Notes: generated by a model from the letters alone, not told the origin. A DNA stretch of 56,271 bases from Alphaproteobacteria bacterium (GCA_030431485.1 JAUIIR010000022.1:1-56271), one strand, 5' to 3'; shown: positions 36,405 through 46,580, counted from the first letter of the stretch. A program made the numbers and translations.

Positions 36405-37250
36405 ATGACAAACCCTTTCATGCTGCCCCCCACAGGTTTTGGCCCCGGCTCGCAACCGCTGGATCAACAGGACGAGGCGTTGGAATACATGCCGCTGCCG
36501 CAGGACATGCGGACCTATTCGCCGCGCATTCCGGAAATCGAAGACTTGGGGGACGCAGACGTCTCGCGAGCACTGGCCCTTCTGGAACAGGTTGCCGAAG
36601 CCGCTAAAAACGTCAGCGCAACAGGCGGCACGCGTCAATTCGATCTGACCGGACTGGATTCGGCAAACCGCGCACTGATTGCGGAGACAATGGGCAGCGG
36701 CGAAGTCTCTGCCAAAGTGCGCCGCATACCCGCCATTGCCGTGCAGGAAAGTGTCTTTGCAGGTATCTGGACCCTCAAATCCGCAAACGCCGACGTGATC
36801 GAAGTGGGCGCGATTCCGACCTGCATCACCGACGCGCCGTTTACCCCGGTGCGACAGGCGCTTGGCAAAGACACGCCTCTTGCCGCCGGTGTGGTCAACG
36901 CACCGCCCTTGCAGATTGAACTGGCTGACAAATCCGCAGCTTTTTCGCCAGAGGCCGAGTTGCACGTCATCAATCTGTCGCTGCTGCCCCATACCGAGGA
37001 AGACCTTGTCTGGCTCGATCAGGCTGTCGGCGAAGGCGCGGTGACAATCCTATCGCGCGGCTATGGCAATTGCCGCGTCACAGCGACGGCCATGCCGCAT
37101 GTCTGGCGGGTGCAGTTCTTCAACTCGCAGGACACGCTGATCCTCGACACGTTCGAGGTTACGACTATTCCCGAAGTTGCCTGCGCTGCCCCCGAAGACC
37201 TGAGCGACAGCGCCAACCGTCTGTTCAATGTGCTGGAGGCGATCCGATGA
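36405..37250 (+). CDS. hupH: Hydrogenase accessory protein HupH (HyaF family)
   Basis: Protein of 281 residues. The C-terminal half has the HyaF signature (VTILSRGYGNCRVTATAMPH then VWRVQFFNSQDTLILDTFEV). HyaF/HupH acts in small-subunit maturation, probably as a chaperone; the exact step is unclear. It overlaps the rubredoxin-HupJ gene by ATGA. Confidence 0.92.
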   Translation: MTNPFMLPPTGFGPGSQPLDQQDEALEYMPLPQDMRTYSPRIPEIEDLGDADVSRALALLEQVAEAAKNVSATGGTRQFDLTGLDSANRALIAETMGSGEVSAKVRRIPAIAVQESVFAGIWTLKSANADVIEVGAIPTCITDAPFTPVRQALGKDTPLAAGVVNAPPLQIELADKSAAFSPEAELHVINLSLLPHTEEDLVWLDQAVGEGAVTILSRGYGNCRVTATAMPHVWRVQFFNSQDTLILDTFEVTTIPEVACAAPEDLSDSANRLFNVLEAIR

Positions 37251-38026
37251 GCGGGTTTGAAGGCAGTTTTCTGGGCGCGGAAGACAAGATCAGCGCGCAA
37301 GCGATCATGGAATGCAAGATCTGCTGGACGCCTTATGATCCGGCGGACGGCGACGATTACCGACAGGTCGAAGCCGGGACACCGTTTCTGGCTCTGCCCG
37401 AGGATTGGTCTTGCCCCAATTGCGGTGCACCCAAAGAGCAATTCATGGTACTGGAAGACCCCGGCGCCGAGGACATGGTCGAGGCCGCGCGCCTAGACGC
37501 GCTGACTGCCAAGCTTGTGGCCGAATTTCGTGAGATCTGGCACGCCAAGATGCGCGACGTGCCAATGGTGAACAAGCTTCTGTCGGTCGAGTCCGTGGGC
37601 TTCCGGGTGATCGATGGCCGACCCCTGGGCGTGCTGATTTCGCCGTGGTTCATGAACCTGATCCAACTTCCTGCCGAAGACGAGGATTGGTCGGGCCTTG
37701 TGCCCGGTGCGAAAGAGCTGATCAGCTTCCCATCCGGTGAGTATGAGTTCATCCACAACACCCGCGACATGATCGGAGGTTACAAGGCCTGTTCCCTGTT
37801 TTCACCGATGGGCGATTTTTCGACCCAGATGCAGGCGCAGGAGGTCGCGCGCGCTGTGATGGTGGCACTGTTTGACGAGGGCAATCGTGCAGAAACCGAC
37901 CGTGCTGCCGACATCCGCGCTGAGCGTGAGGCGGCCCTTCAGCCTGCTGAGGACGACGTGCCGATCCTGACCGATGTGCCGACACGCCGCACTGTGATCT
38001 CCGGCGGAATGGCGGACACACGCTGA
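37247..38026 (+). CDS. hupJ: Rubredoxin (HupI) fused to HupJ/HybE-family assembly chaperone
   Basis: Fusion of 259 residues. The first about 65 residues are a rubredoxin with iron ligands C23, C26, C56 and C59 (MECKICWTPYDP and DWSCPNCGAPKEQF). A HybE/HupJ domain follows (about residues 85-225; VGFRVIDGRPLGVLISPWFM and FPSGEYEFIHN). In many hup operons these are two adjacent genes. The rubredoxin may reduce clusters or protect HupS during assembly under oxygen, HupJ acting as chaperone. The ATG at 37247 overlaps the hupH stop. Confidence 0.9.
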   Translation: MSGFEGSFLGAEDKISAQAIMECKICWTPYDPADGDDYRQVEAGTPFLALPEDWSCPNCGAPKEQFMVLEDPGAEDMVEAARLDALTAKLVAEFREIWHAKMRDVPMVNKLLSVESVGFRVIDGRPLGVLISPWFMNLIQLPAEDEDWSGLVPGAKELISFPSGEYEFIHNTRDMIGGYKACSLFSPMGDFSTQMQAQEVARAVMVALFDEGNRAETDRAADIRAEREAALQPAEDDVPILTDVPTRRTVISGGMADTR

Positions 38027-38029
38027 GCT

Positions 38030-38938
38030 ATGAACCAGCCCGTCGCATATCCCCTGCGCGCCAAGCCAGTGTCAGCCCTGCCCGTGGCACGGATGGTGCT
38101 GGGTAAGCCGGTGGAGGAGGTCGCGGACCTGCTGCCGCGCCTGTTCAACCTGTGCCGTGTGGCGCAGGGGGTAGCGGTGCGGGCGGCTTTGGGGCTGAAG
38201 TTGGAACCCGGCTGGCAAGAGGCGTTGCGGCAGGAAATCCTGCGCGAGCAGGTGGCGAAGCTCTGCCTGAAATGGCCTGCGCTGATGTCCCGGCCTGCGG
38301 TGACACTGCCGCGCGACTGGATAACGGGGTCGGACGCGGCACGTCGGGTGCTGTTTGGCGATCATGCAAAGATGCCGCGCCATATTGAAGATCTACGCGA
38401 CTTCCTCGCGCAGGATACCGGTATTGCGCCAACCCTGCGCGCCATCATTGATCTTTTCGGCCCCGGCGAGGGATGCCGCGCCACCTTGCCCCATACCGCA
38501 CCTGACAGCGTTTTCAGCGTTGGCATTCAGGAAAACTCCGTTGCCACCCGCCGTGCCAACCATCCGGTCCTGCATCACGTTGCCGCCACGCACGGGCGCG
38601 GGCCGTTCTGGTCGGCGCTGGCCGTGGCCTATGAACTGGACGCCTTGCTGTTGGGCGAACAACCGCAGCTCTGCCGGTTTACCGACGGCGCAGTTGTCGA
38701 GGCGGCGCGCGGGCTTTACGGAATCACGGCAACGGTCAAACAAGGCCGTGTGACGTCATTCACGCGGATCACACCAACCGATCATCTCACGTCAGACGGC
38801 GGCGCGCTGGACCAGTCTTTAGCCAGCCTGCCCGCAGAGCGCGCGCAGGCGTTGGCACCGTTACTCTTGTCAATTCTCGATCCGTGTTATCCAGTTTCCG
38901 TGGAACCTGTCCTGCAAAGGGAGCCGGAGCATGCATGA
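38030..38938 (+). CDS. hupK: HupK, degenerate large-subunit-like assembly protein
   Basis: Protein of 302 residues related to HupL but shorter. The N-terminal NiFe-binding CxxC of HupL is reduced to one Cys (C42, [10 protein letters not shown]) and the C-terminal DPCxxC to DPC ([10 protein letters not shown], about residue 286). HupK is known to be needed for maturation under oxygen and is thought to serve as a scaffold for the Fe(CN)2CO group. It overlaps hypA by 8 bases. Confidence 0.9.
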   Translation: MNQPVAYPLRAKPVSALPVARMVLGKPVEEVADLLPRLFNLCRVAQGVAVRAALGLKLEPGWQEALRQEILREQVAKLCLKWPALMSRPAVTLPRDWITGSDAARRVLFGDHAKMPRHIEDLRDFLAQDTGIAPTLRAIIDLFGPGEGCRATLPHTAPDSVFSVGIQENSVATRRANHPVLHHVAATHGRGPFWSALAVAYELDALLLGEQPQLCRFTDGAVVEAARGLYGITATVKQGRVTSFTRITPTDHLTSDGGALDQSLASLPAERAQALAPLLLSILDPCYPVSVEPVLQREPEHA

Positions 38939-39272
38939 GATGTCTCTTTGCGAAGGCATGCGCAGCGTGATCGAAGATCAGGCCCGCCATCACAATGTCG
39001 CGCGCATCACCCGCGTACGGGTCGAGATCGGCCGCTTTGCCGGTGTCGAGACCAAGGCGCTGCATTTTGCATTCGATGTGGTGATGCGCGGATCAGTGGC
39101 CGACGGTGCGGAGCTGGTCACGCTCGACCTGCCCGGACGGGCGCTGTGCTATGATTGTATGAAAGAGGTGGAGATTGACGCCCGCCTCGACCCCTGCCCG
39201 CTTTGCGGTGGCGGAAAACTGATGCCGCAGGGCGGCGACGAAATGCGGATCAAGGATTTGGAGGTGGCATAA
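38931..39272 (+). CDS. hypA: Nickel-insertion metallochaperone HypA
   Basis: Protein of 113 residues starting MHEMSL, where His2 binds nickel. The zinc site is CYDCMK ... CPLCGG (two CxxC pairs). It delivers nickel to the large subunit with HypB, whose gene follows immediately (shared A at 39272). Confidence 0.95.
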   Translation: MHEMSLCEGMRSVIEDQARHHNVARITRVRVEIGRFAGVETKALHFAFDVVMRGSVADGAELVTLDLPGRALCYDCMKEVEIDARLDPCPLCGGGKLMPQGGDEMRIKDLEVA

Positions 39273-40111
39273 TGTGTACTGTTTGCGGATGTTCGGACGG
39301 CGAGACCAAGGTGCATGGACACAGCCATGATCACCACCACCATGATCATGACCACGGTCATCACCGCCACCATCATTACCACGATCACCATCACTATGGC
39401 CACGGCCCCGCAGGCACCGAAGTGCCGGGCATGTCGCAGGAGCGGCTGATCGAGATCGAGACCGACATCCTGTCAAAGAACGACCGCTATGCGCAAGCCA
39501 ACCGCGCGGTTCTGACGGCGCAAGGCGTGTTGGCACTGAATCTGGTGTCTTCGCCCGGTTCGGGGAAGACCACGCTCTTGTGCAAGACCATCGAAGCCCT
39601 TGGGAATCAGCCGCTGGCGGTCATTGAAGGTGACCAGCAGACCCAGAACGACGCCGACCGCATCCGCGCAACCGGGGCGCGGGCGGTGCAGGTGAATACA
39701 GGCAAGGGCTGCCATCTGGACGGTCACATGGTGGGCCACGCGATGGAGCATCTGGCGCTTGAGGCCGGGTCGATCCTGTTCATCGAAAACGTCGGTAACC
39801 TTGTCTGCCCCGCCGCCTTTGACCTTGGAGAAGACGCCAAGGTCGCGATCCTGTCGGTGACGGAGGGCGAAGACAAGCCGTTGAAATACCCGGATATGTT
39901 CACCGCTGCGCGGCTGGCAATCCTGAACAAGATCGACCTCGCCCCGCATTGCGATGTGAATCTCGACCTCTACGAGACCAACCTGCGACGGGTGAATCCG
40001 GGGATCGAGATCCTGCACCTTTCGGCCCGCACCGGCGAAGGCATGGCAGAGTGGCTCGCGTGGCTGCGGACCCATCTGGCCGAGAAAGCGATCCAAGAGG
40101 CAGCGCAATGA
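39272..40111 (+). CDS. hypB: GTPase HypB with a His-rich nickel-binding region
   Basis: Nickel-handling GTPase of 279 residues. It starts MCTVCGC, then residues 14-44 are almost all His and Asp (19 His, for example [17 protein letters not shown]), a nickel store. The GTPase motifs are [10 protein letters not shown] (P loop), ENVGNLVCP and NKIDL; metal-binding C-H residues follow in GKGCHLDGH. The start at 39272 is fixed by MCTVCGC; an upstream in-frame extension is inside hypA. Confidence 0.95.
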   Translation: MCTVCGCSDGETKVHGHSHDHHHHDHDHGHHRHHHYHDHHHYGHGPAGTEVPGMSQERLIEIETDILSKNDRYAQANRAVLTAQGVLALNLVSSPGSGKTTLLCKTIEALGNQPLAVIEGDQQTQNDADRIRATGARAVQVNTGKGCHLDGHMVGHAMEHLALEAGSILFIENVGNLVCPAAFDLGEDAKVAILSVTEGEDKPLKYPDMFTAARLAILNKIDLAPHCDVNLDLYETNLRRVNPGIEILHLSARTGEGMAEWLAWLRTHLAEKAIQEAAQ

Positions 40112-41589
40112 CCAGCCTGCCCACCCTTCTGCTGGTGGATGACGAAGAGCATTCGCTGGCCGCCATGCGCATGGCGCTGGAGGACGATTTCGACTGTCTG
40201 ACGGCGACCAATGCAGATGACGCGATGCGGCTGCTGGAAGAAAACTTCGTTCAGGCGATCTTTTGCGACCAGCGCATGCCCGGCAAGACCGGGGTCGAAT
40301 TCCTCGCCGATGTGCGGGAACGCTGGCCCGATACGGTGCGGATCATCATCACCGGCTACACCGAAACCAACGACATGATCGCGGCAATCAATGACGCCGG
40401 GATCTACCAGTTCCTGACCAAGCCCTGGCACCCCGATCAGCTTGTCATGGCGGCCAAGAACGCGGCGCAGTTGTTCCAGCTTGCGCGCGACCATGACCGG
40501 ATGTCACTTGAGATGCGGTTCATGGGCAAGACAGCGGAAACCAAGGTCGAGGCACGGCGTCGAACCTTGCGCGAAGGCTTCGGGTTCGAGCGCATCCTGC
40601 GCGCACCCAACTCTCCGATGAACGCAACGATCGAAGTGGCCCGGCAGGTGGCGAGTTTCGACGTTCCCGTTCTTCTGACGGGTGAGGCTGGCACCGGCAA
40701 AGATGTGATGGCGCGAGCGATGCACTATGCATCTTTGCGGTCTGACCAGTCGTTCTACGAACTGAACTGTGCCGGTCTGCCGGATGAGGTGCTCAAGCTG
40801 GAATTGCTGGGCGCGAAGAAAGGCGCGCTATCCGGCCAGCCAAACACCAAGATCGGACTATTGCAGAAGGCGACACGTGGAACGCTGTTCCTGAACGGGG
40901 TCGATACGCTCAGCCCACAAATGCAGCTTGTGCTGCTGCGCGTGGCGACCGAGGGCTGCTTTGAACCGATCGGCGGTTTGGAGACAATGACCACGAACAC
41001 GCGACTGATCACCGGCAGCCACAGCGATCTGTCTGTCGCTGTGGCGGATGGCGACTTCCGCTCTGACCTCTACTATGCGCTTGCGACAACAGAGCTTTGT
41101 TTGCCACCCCTGCGGGCAAGGATGGAGGATCTCGACATCCTGTCGCGCCACATCCTTGGCGATCTTGCCAGCGAACATTCGAAGCCCGTCGAAGGACTGT
41201 CAAAGCTCGCGCTGGAGTTTCTGGGCAATTACGACTGGCCCGGAAATCTGCCCGAGTTGACGAACGAACTGACCCGCATGCTGATCCTGAGTCAGGAGCC
41301 GCGCCTTGGGCCAGAACTGATCTCGCGCCACATCCTGCAAGCAGACCCGTCGGTATCAGCACGCCCCGATCCGCGCGAAACCGATTTGTTGGTATCGGAA
41401 GGCACGCTCAAGGACCGGATCGAGGCCATCGAGGCCCGCATCCTGCGCGAAACGCTGACCCGTCTGAAATGGAACAAGAGCCGAGCGGCGGACGAGCTGG
41501 GCCTGAGCCGCGTCGGCCTGCGCTCCAAGCTTGACCGTTACGGCGTGCATCAACCGGGCAAGACCACCGCCCCCGAAGAGGAGGATTGA
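40108..41589 (+). CDS. hupR: NtrC-like response regulator HupR controlling hupSL
   Basis: Regulator of 493 residues overlapping the hypB stop. Receiver domain 1-120 with the phosphoacceptor D54 (FCDQRMPG); AAA+ domain about 160-390 with Walker A GEAGTGKD (192-199); Fis-type helix-turn-helix at about 456-479 ([20 protein letters not shown]). The sigma-54-contacting GAFTGA is replaced by GALSGQ (239-244) and the Walker B acidic pair by N263-G264 (FLNGVD), while the arginine-finger R318 (FRSDLYY) is kept. This agrees with R. capsulatus HupR, which works with sigma-70 RNA polymerase and is active when unphosphorylated. Confidence 0.93.
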   Translation: MTSLPTLLLVDDEEHSLAAMRMALEDDFDCLTATNADDAMRLLEENFVQAIFCDQRMPGKTGVEFLADVRERWPDTVRIIITGYTETNDMIAAINDAGIYQFLTKPWHPDQLVMAAKNAAQLFQLARDHDRMSLEMRFMGKTAETKVEARRRTLREGFGFERILRAPNSPMNATIEVARQVASFDVPVLLTGEAGTGKDVMARAMHYASLRSDQSFYELNCAGLPDEVLKLELLGAKKGALSGQPNTKIGLLQKATRGTLFLNGVDTLSPQMQLVLLRVATEGCFEPIGGLETMTTNTRLITGSHSDLSVAVADGDFRSDLYYALATTELCLPPLRARMEDLDILSRHILGDLASEHSKPVEGLSKLALEFLGNYDWPGNLPELTNELTRMLILSQEPRLGPELISRHILQADPSVSARPDPRETDLLVSEGTLKDRIEAIEARILRETLTRLKWNKSRAADELGLSRVGLRSKLDRYGVHQPGKTTAPEEED

Positions 41590-41592
41590 GCC

Positions 41593-41907
41593 ATGTGTCT
41601 GGGAATACCGGGACAAATCGTCGAGATCACTGACGCAGACCGCCTGATGGCGATGGCGGACATCTCTGGCGTCCGCCGCGAAGTGTCAGTGGCTTGCGTG
41701 GCCACACCCGACCTGAGCGATCTGTTGGGCAAATGGGCGCTGATCCATGTGGGTTTTGCGATGAGCGTGATCGACGCGGACGAGGCGGAAAAGACATTGG
41801 AGGCGTTGCGTGGTCTGGGCGAAGCGCAGGAAACGCTGGAGGCAATGGCCGAAGGGACCGCGGCAGTAATAGGGCACACCTCCGGTGTGACGGAGGTCGC
41901 ACAATGA
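41593..41907 (+). CDS. hypC: Hydrogenase maturation chaperone HypC
   Basis: Protein of 104 residues beginning MCLGIPGQIVEI. Cys2 takes part in carrying iron with HypD to the large subunit. It is the second HypC-family gene in the locus and overlaps hypD by ATGA. Its counterpart HupF at 35671 is the hup-specific version. Confidence 0.94.
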   Translation: MCLGIPGQIVEITDADRLMAMADISGVRREVSVACVATPDLSDLLGKWALIHVGFAMSVIDADEAEKTLEALRGLGEAQETLEAMAEGTAAVIGHTSGVTEVAQ

Positions 41908-43049
41908 GATATGTCGAAGAATTCCGCGATCCGGTTGCTGCGAAAGCCGTCCTGACCGCGATTGAAGCGGTGGTTGAAGAGATTGGCGCAACTGCAGAAG
42001 ATCCGGTGCACATCATGGAAATTTGTGGCGGGCACACGCACGCGATTTTCCGCTACGGGCTGGACCGGCTGACACCCAAAGGCATCGAGTTCATCCACGG
42101 CCCGGGCTGTCCGGTCTGCGTGCTACCAATGAGCCGGATCGACGAGTGTGTCGAAATCGCCGAACGGCCCGAGGTGATCTTCTGCACCTTCGGTGATGCG
42201 ATGCGGGTGCCCGGCACACGCAAATCGCTGTTGCAGGCCAAGGCCGATGGTGCGGACATCCGCATGGTCTATTCGCCGCTGGATGCGCTGGAAATTGCGC
42301 GGCGTAATGCTGAGCGGGAGGTGGTCTTCTTCGGTCTTGGGTTCGAGACCACGACACCGTCCACCGCTCTGTCGATCCAGCAAGCTGCACGCGAAAGTCT
42401 GAGCAACTTCAGCGTATTCTGTAACCACATCACCGTTCCACCTCCGATCAAGGCCTTGCTGGATGATCCGCATATGGTGCTGGATGGCTTTGTCGGCCCC
42501 GGCCATGTGTCGATGGTGATCGGCACCCATCCGTACGATTTTATCGCTGAAACGTACGGCAAGCCCATCGTCGTCGCTGGCTTCGAACCGTTGGACCTGT
42601 TGCAATCAGTCTTGATGGTGCTGCGCCAGATCCGCGACGGGCGCGCCGAGGTCGAGAACCAGTATGCGCGGGTGGTGCCGGAGCATGGCAACCCGGCTTC
42701 TCTAGCTGCGATTGAGGACGTTTACGAGCCTCGCCCCACCTTCGAATGGCGCGGTCTGGGCGAGATCGACGCGAGCGGGCTGCGCATTCGTGCGACGTAT
42801 GCCGCCTTCGATGCCGAGGAGAAATTCGCTGTCGGCTACGGCGCGGGACCGCGCATCGTGCCGGAACCGGAAGGATGCGCCTGTGGTCAGGTGATGACCG
42901 GGCGGATCAAACCTACGGGCTGCCCGCAATACGGCACCGGCTGCACCCCCGAGATGCCGCTTGGCGCGCTAATGGTCAGTTCCGAAGGGGCCTGCGCAGC
43001 CTATTACCAATACGGTGCGACCGATGATACGCTGGAGGCGGCGGAATGA
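41904..43049 (+). CDS. hypD: Fe(CN)2CO assembly protein HypD
   Basis: Iron-sulphur protein of 381 residues on which the Fe(CN)2CO group is built. Motifs: EICGGHTHAIF, HGPGCPVCVLP, FGLGFETTTPST, GFVGPGHVS and the C-terminal cluster ligands (EGCACGQVMTG, CPQYGTGCTP). The start at 41904 (MRYVEEF) overlaps the hypC stop; it overlaps hypE in turn. Confidence 0.95.
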   Translation: MRYVEEFRDPVAAKAVLTAIEAVVEEIGATAEDPVHIMEICGGHTHAIFRYGLDRLTPKGIEFIHGPGCPVCVLPMSRIDECVEIAERPEVIFCTFGDAMRVPGTRKSLLQAKADGADIRMVYSPLDALEIARRNAEREVVFFGLGFETTTPSTALSIQQAARESLSNFSVFCNHITVPPPIKALLDDPHMVLDGFVGPGHVSMVIGTHPYDFIAETYGKPIVVAGFEPLDLLQSVLMVLRQIRDGRAEVENQYARVVPEHGNPASLAAIEDVYEPRPTFEWRGLGEIDASGLRIRATYAAFDAEEKFAVGYGAGPRIVPEPEGCACGQVMTGRIKPTGCPQYGTGCTPEMPLGALMVSSEGACAAYYQYGATDDTLEAAE

Positions 43050-44095
43050 ACATGACCACACCGATCAAACCCGCCCGCCTGCGTGGCGACCGAGTGACCA
43101 TGGCGCATGGTGGCGGCGGCAAGGCGATGCGCGATCTTATCGAAGAAATCTTTACCGATGTATTCCTGCCGCCGGGATCAGAGGATCAGGCGCGGCTGAC
43201 TTCGGACGCACTGCGCGAACCGGGTGCGCAACTGGCCTTCACCACGGACAGCTTTGTTGTGTCCCCACCTGAATTTCCCGGCGGCGACATCGGCAAAATC
43301 GCGGTCTGCGGCACGGTGAACGATCTGGCTGTTGGCGGGGCAAAACCGCTTTGGCTGTCGGCGGCGTTTATCATCGAGGAAGGCTGCGAATTTGCGCTTC
43401 TGCGCCGGATCGTGGCGTCGATGCAAGCTGAGGCCGACAAGGCAGGCGTGCGGATCGTCACCGGCGATACGAAGGTCGTGGAGCGGGGTTCGGCGGACAA
43501 GGTCTTTGTCACGACTGCAGGCGTCGGGGTCATTCCTGCGCGGCGCGACATGCGGGCCGAGAACATCCGCCCAGGTGACGTGGCACTGGTCAACGGTGTG
43601 CTGGGCGATCACGGCGCGACCATCCTTGCTGCACGCGGCGACATGGCGCTGACCACCGACATCCAGTCCGATTGCCAAAGCCTGAACGCGCTGATCGAAG
43701 CCGTGCTTCAGGCCGCACCCAACACACGCGCCGCCCGCGATGCAACGCGCGGCGGGGTTGCGTCGGCTCTGAACGAGATGGCGGACGCCGCTGGTGTGCA
43801 GATCGAAATCGACGAGACCACGCTGCCCCTGCGCCCCGAGGTCAAAGGCGTGTGCGAGGTGCTTGGACTGGACCCGCTCTACCTTGCCAATGAGGGCATA
43901 TTGGTGCTGTTCGTTCCGGCAGACGAGGCGGGCGCCGCGCTGGCGGCGATGAAAAGCGTCGACGCCGGGCGCAATGCGACGGCCATTGGACGCGCGACAT
44001 CCGGTGTTGCGGGCCGGGTGACGATGTCCACGTTGTTTGGAGGTCAGAGACTGGTTGATACGCTGGTTGGAGAACAGTTGCCGCGTATTTGCTGA
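43046..44095 (+). CDS. hypE: Cyanide-forming maturation protein HypE
   Basis: Protein of 349 residues that dehydrates the carbamoyl group transferred by HypF to its C-terminal Cys. The sequence ends PRIC, the exact acceptor motif. The ATP-binding N-terminus shows MAHGGGGKAMRDLIEEIF and the loop ATRGGVASALNEMA. Last gene of the locus; the neighbour on the other strand ends only 8 bases further. Confidence 0.96.
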   Translation: MNMTTPIKPARLRGDRVTMAHGGGGKAMRDLIEEIFTDVFLPPGSEDQARLTSDALREPGAQLAFTTDSFVVSPPEFPGGDIGKIAVCGTVNDLAVGGAKPLWLSAAFIIEEGCEFALLRRIVASMQAEADKAGVRIVTGDTKVVERGSADKVFVTTAGVGVIPARRDMRAENIRPGDVALVNGVLGDHGATILAARGDMALTTDIQSDCQSLNALIEAVLQAAPNTRAARDATRGGVASALNEMADAAGVQIEIDETTLPLRPEVKGVCEVLGLDPLYLANEGILVLFVPADEAGAALAAMKSVDAGRNATAIGRATSGVAGRVTMSTLFGGQRLVDTLVGEQLPRIC

Positions 44096-44103
44096 TAGCT
44101 TCG

Positions 44104-45123
44104 TCAGGTCGCGGCGCGCTCGTCGCCCTCGGACCAGCCCGAGATCAGGTTCTCGCGCATGAGCCGCTGCTCAAGCGTGCCTCGGGCAATAGAGATTTGA
44201 TCGAGATAGGCTTGCTTGGTCTCCAGATAAGATCGGCACGTGGCGACAGCCTGTTCCGGGGACACCGCGGCAAAGCGCAGCTTGTCCTTGGCCCGCAGCT
44301 GAGCAAGCCGGTCAATGTCACAGGAAATCACCGTGGCGATTTTCGGGTAGCCGCCGGTTGTCTGGTGATCTGACAAGAGAACGGTTGGCACCCCGTCGCC
44401 GGACACCTGCACAGAGCCTCGGGCAATCGGTTCGGAAGGAATGGACAAAGCGGCTTTCAGGTCCAGCTCTGGGCCGTCCAATCGCATACCCATGCGGTCA
44501 AAGGCATCCGTGACGGCATAGGGCGACGAAAGAAACCGCTCAACGGCGCCTTCTGCGAAATACCGATCCTGCGGGCCGGTCACGACGCGGATTGGTCCGT
44601 CCGGTATGAATTCCGGTTGGGGAATATCTCCCAGGCGATCCTCTCGCAGTGCCGTATTTTTGACCTCAATACTGTGTCCGGACAGAACCGCTCCGCCCCC
44701 AAATCCAGCGGGCGCGTGGGTGGCATGACTGCCAAGCCAGGGCTGGGCGACGATATCACCGGCAAAAGCCAGATAGGCCCAGCTTCCAGCGCGCCCGGCG
44801 CGAATGGTCAACCGCTCGCCCTCTGACACGGCGAGAACGGTCCACGACGCGCGCTTTTGCCCGCCGTGTTCGACAACAAAATCGCCGCCAGTCACGGCAA
44901 CGGTCACGGCGCCCGACGTACAATTCAGAATGACGCCACCAAGGGAAACCTCGATTGCCGTGCCACCGGTTGGATTGCCCAAAGCGGCATGTGCCGCGTC
45001 AAAGGCCAAACGGTCCATCGGTCCGGAGGCGGCCACACCGTATCGCATATTCCCAGGGCGTCCCGCGTCCTGCAGGGTGACCAAAGGACCCGCGAATGAG
45101 ACGGAGAACTTTGCCTCAGACAT
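44104..45123 (-). CDS. pxpC: 5-Oxoprolinase subunit C (KipA-like, biotin-dependent carboxyltransferase-like)
   Basis: Protein of 339 residues, the AHS2 domain component of the PxpABC 5-oxoprolinase. It shows LVTLQDAGRPGNMRYGVAAS and GPMDRLAFDAAHAALGNP near the N-terminus and VQVSGDGVPTVLLSDHQTTG further on, both diagnostic. With PxpA and PxpB it hydrolyses 5-oxoproline to glutamate using ATP. Last gene of the minus-strand operon; it overlaps pxpB by 8 bases. Confidence 0.92.
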   Translation of the reverse strand: MSEAKFSVSFAGPLVTLQDAGRPGNMRYGVAASGPMDRLAFDAAHAALGNPTGGTAIEVSLGGVILNCTSGAVTVAVTGGDFVVEHGGQKRASWTVLAVSEGERLTIRAGRAGSWAYLAFAGDIVAQPWLGSHATHAPAGFGGGAVLSGHSIEVKNTALREDRLGDIPQPEFIPDGPIRVVTGPQDRYFAEGAVERFLSSPYAVTDAFDRMGMRLDGPELDLKAALSIPSEPIARGSVQVSGDGVPTVLLSDHQTTGGYPKIATVISCDIDRLAQLRAKDKLRFAAVSPEQAVATCRSYLETKQAYLDQISIARGTLEQRLMRENLISGWSEGDERAAT

Positions 45124-45814
45124 GATGTGTCCCGTCCTTCATCCGCTCATAGGTGGCGCGGTTGATCCTGCTGAATGTGACCTTGTCGCCGACATCAAAA
45201 AGGAAAGGCGCATCCGGATCACCAGTCAGAATACGGGTTGGCGATTGACCGATGATCGACCACCCCGTGGGCATCGTCAGCGTTGTCACAAGACATTGCG
45301 GCCCGGCAATGATCACGCTGCCCGCCGGGACATCGCGTACAGGTTTGGTTTTGCGAGGTACCTGGATCTCGTTCGCAACGCCAGAAAGATACGCATATCC
45401 GGGGGCAAACCCATACATCAGAACGCGGTAATCCCCAGAGAGGTGCGCATTGATCACGGCATCGACTGACAAGCCCGTTGCAGACGCGACCGCATCCAAA
45501 TCAGGGCCAAGCTCTGTATCATAGCAGACCAGAACCTCGCGCTCGTGGCCAGAGACAGAATTCACCTCAAGGGCGTCAAGCAACGCTTTGAGATGCATGA
45601 TCACCACGGCATGGTCGGTTGCCATGACGTCAAAACTGACCAGCAAATTGACCAATGCGGGCACAGCTTCAACAAAACCTTGGGGCGGATTTTTCGCAAG
45701 CGCCTGATCCAGAGCGATCACCTGCGCATGTGCTTCGTCACTGATCGTGTCAGCAAAGCTGACAAGAACAGCATGATCGGCAATTGCGTCGAATTTTGGC
45801 GCATGTCCTGGCAT
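45116..45814 (-). CDS. pxpB: 5-Oxoprolinase subunit B (KipI-like)
   Basis: AHS1-domain protein of 232 residues. Characteristic stretches are YRVLMYGFAPGYAYLSGVAN, VPAGSVIIAGPQCLV and TGWSIIGQSPTRIL. In B. subtilis the homologue was first described as a kinase inhibitor (KipI), but the operon with pxpA and pxpC indicates the oxoprolinase role. It shares its first base with the end of pxpA. Confidence 0.92.
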   Translation of the reverse strand: MPGHAPKFDAIADHAVLVSFADTISDEAHAQVIALDQALAKNPPQGFVEAVPALVNLLVSFDVMATDHAVVIMHLKALLDALEVNSVSGHEREVLVCYDTELGPDLDAVASATGLSVDAVINAHLSGDYRVLMYGFAPGYAYLSGVANEIQVPRKTKPVRDVPAGSVIIAGPQCLVTTLTMPTGWSIIGQSPTRILTGDPDAPFLFDVGDKVTFSRINRATYERMKDGTHHV

Positions 45815-46578
45815 CAGGGCTCCACAAACGCCTTTATGGTGACCCCGTGCGCCGTCAGACGGTCGCGGACTTCCGAGGCCATCGCCACCGCATGTGCGCT
45901 ATCGCCATGCACACAGATGGAATCTGCCTCAAGCGGGATCGGGTCGCCGTCAACCACCGGCATCAATCCTGTCTCCAGATACGAAATCAACCGCTCGGCT
46001 GCACTGGCTGCGTCTTCGATCATTGCCCCTGCTTGCCCGCGCGGCACCAATTGTCCGGAAGACAAGTAGCCCCGGTCTGCGAATATCTCGGAAAAGACAG
46101 GGTGTCCTGCAGCGCGGGCGGCCTGTTCGGATTGCGTTCCGGAAATGGCTAGAAGCGGGAGTTCCGGATCCATTTTGTTGATCGCCGCTACGATGGCATC
46201 CGCCACAAGGCGGTCGCGGGCCGCCAGATTGGCCAGCGCACCATGCGTCTTGACATAAGTCACGCGCGCCCCGGCCAGAGCCGCAACCCCGATCAACGCA
46301 CCGATCTGTGACGCACACATCCGTCCAATTTCTTCCGGCTCCATCGGAATGACGCGTCGCCCAAAACCAAGCGGATCTGCGAAGCCTGGATGCGCGCCAA
46401 CGGAAACGCCTTGCTCGCGCGCCAAGATAAGCGTTTTGTACATGGTTTCAGGATCACTGGCGTGGCCGCCGCAGGCGATATTGGCAGAAGTGACAATGGA
46501 CAGAACCTGAGCATCGTCGCCCATAGCCCAGGTGCCAAAGCCTTCGCCAAGGTCGGAGTTCAGATCAATATAGGACAT
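45814..46578 (-). CDS. pxpA: 5-Oxoprolinase subunit A (LamB/YcsF family)
   Basis: Protein of 254 residues. The N-terminus MSYIDLNSDLGEGFGTW is the LamB/YcsF signature. GGHASDPETM, GVSVGAHPGFADPLGFGRR, VKTHGALANL and ICVHGDSAHAV complete the pattern of Asp and His residues of the carbohydrate-deacetylase-like fold. I chose the ATG at 46578 because it starts exactly at this motif; an in-frame start 28 codons earlier lies inside the TRAP permease gene. Confidence 0.94.
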   Translation of the reverse strand: MSYIDLNSDLGEGFGTWAMGDDAQVLSIVTSANIACGGHASDPETMYKTLILAREQGVSVGAHPGFADPLGFGRRVIPMEPEEIGRMCASQIGALIGVAALAGARVTYVKTHGALANLAARDRLVADAIVAAINKMDPELPLLAISGTQSEQAARAAGHPVFSEIFADRGYLSSGQLVPRGQAGAMIEDAASAAERLISYLETGLMPVVDGDPIPLEADSICVHGDSAHAVAMASEVRDRLTAHGVTIKAFVEP

Positions 46579-46580
46579 CT

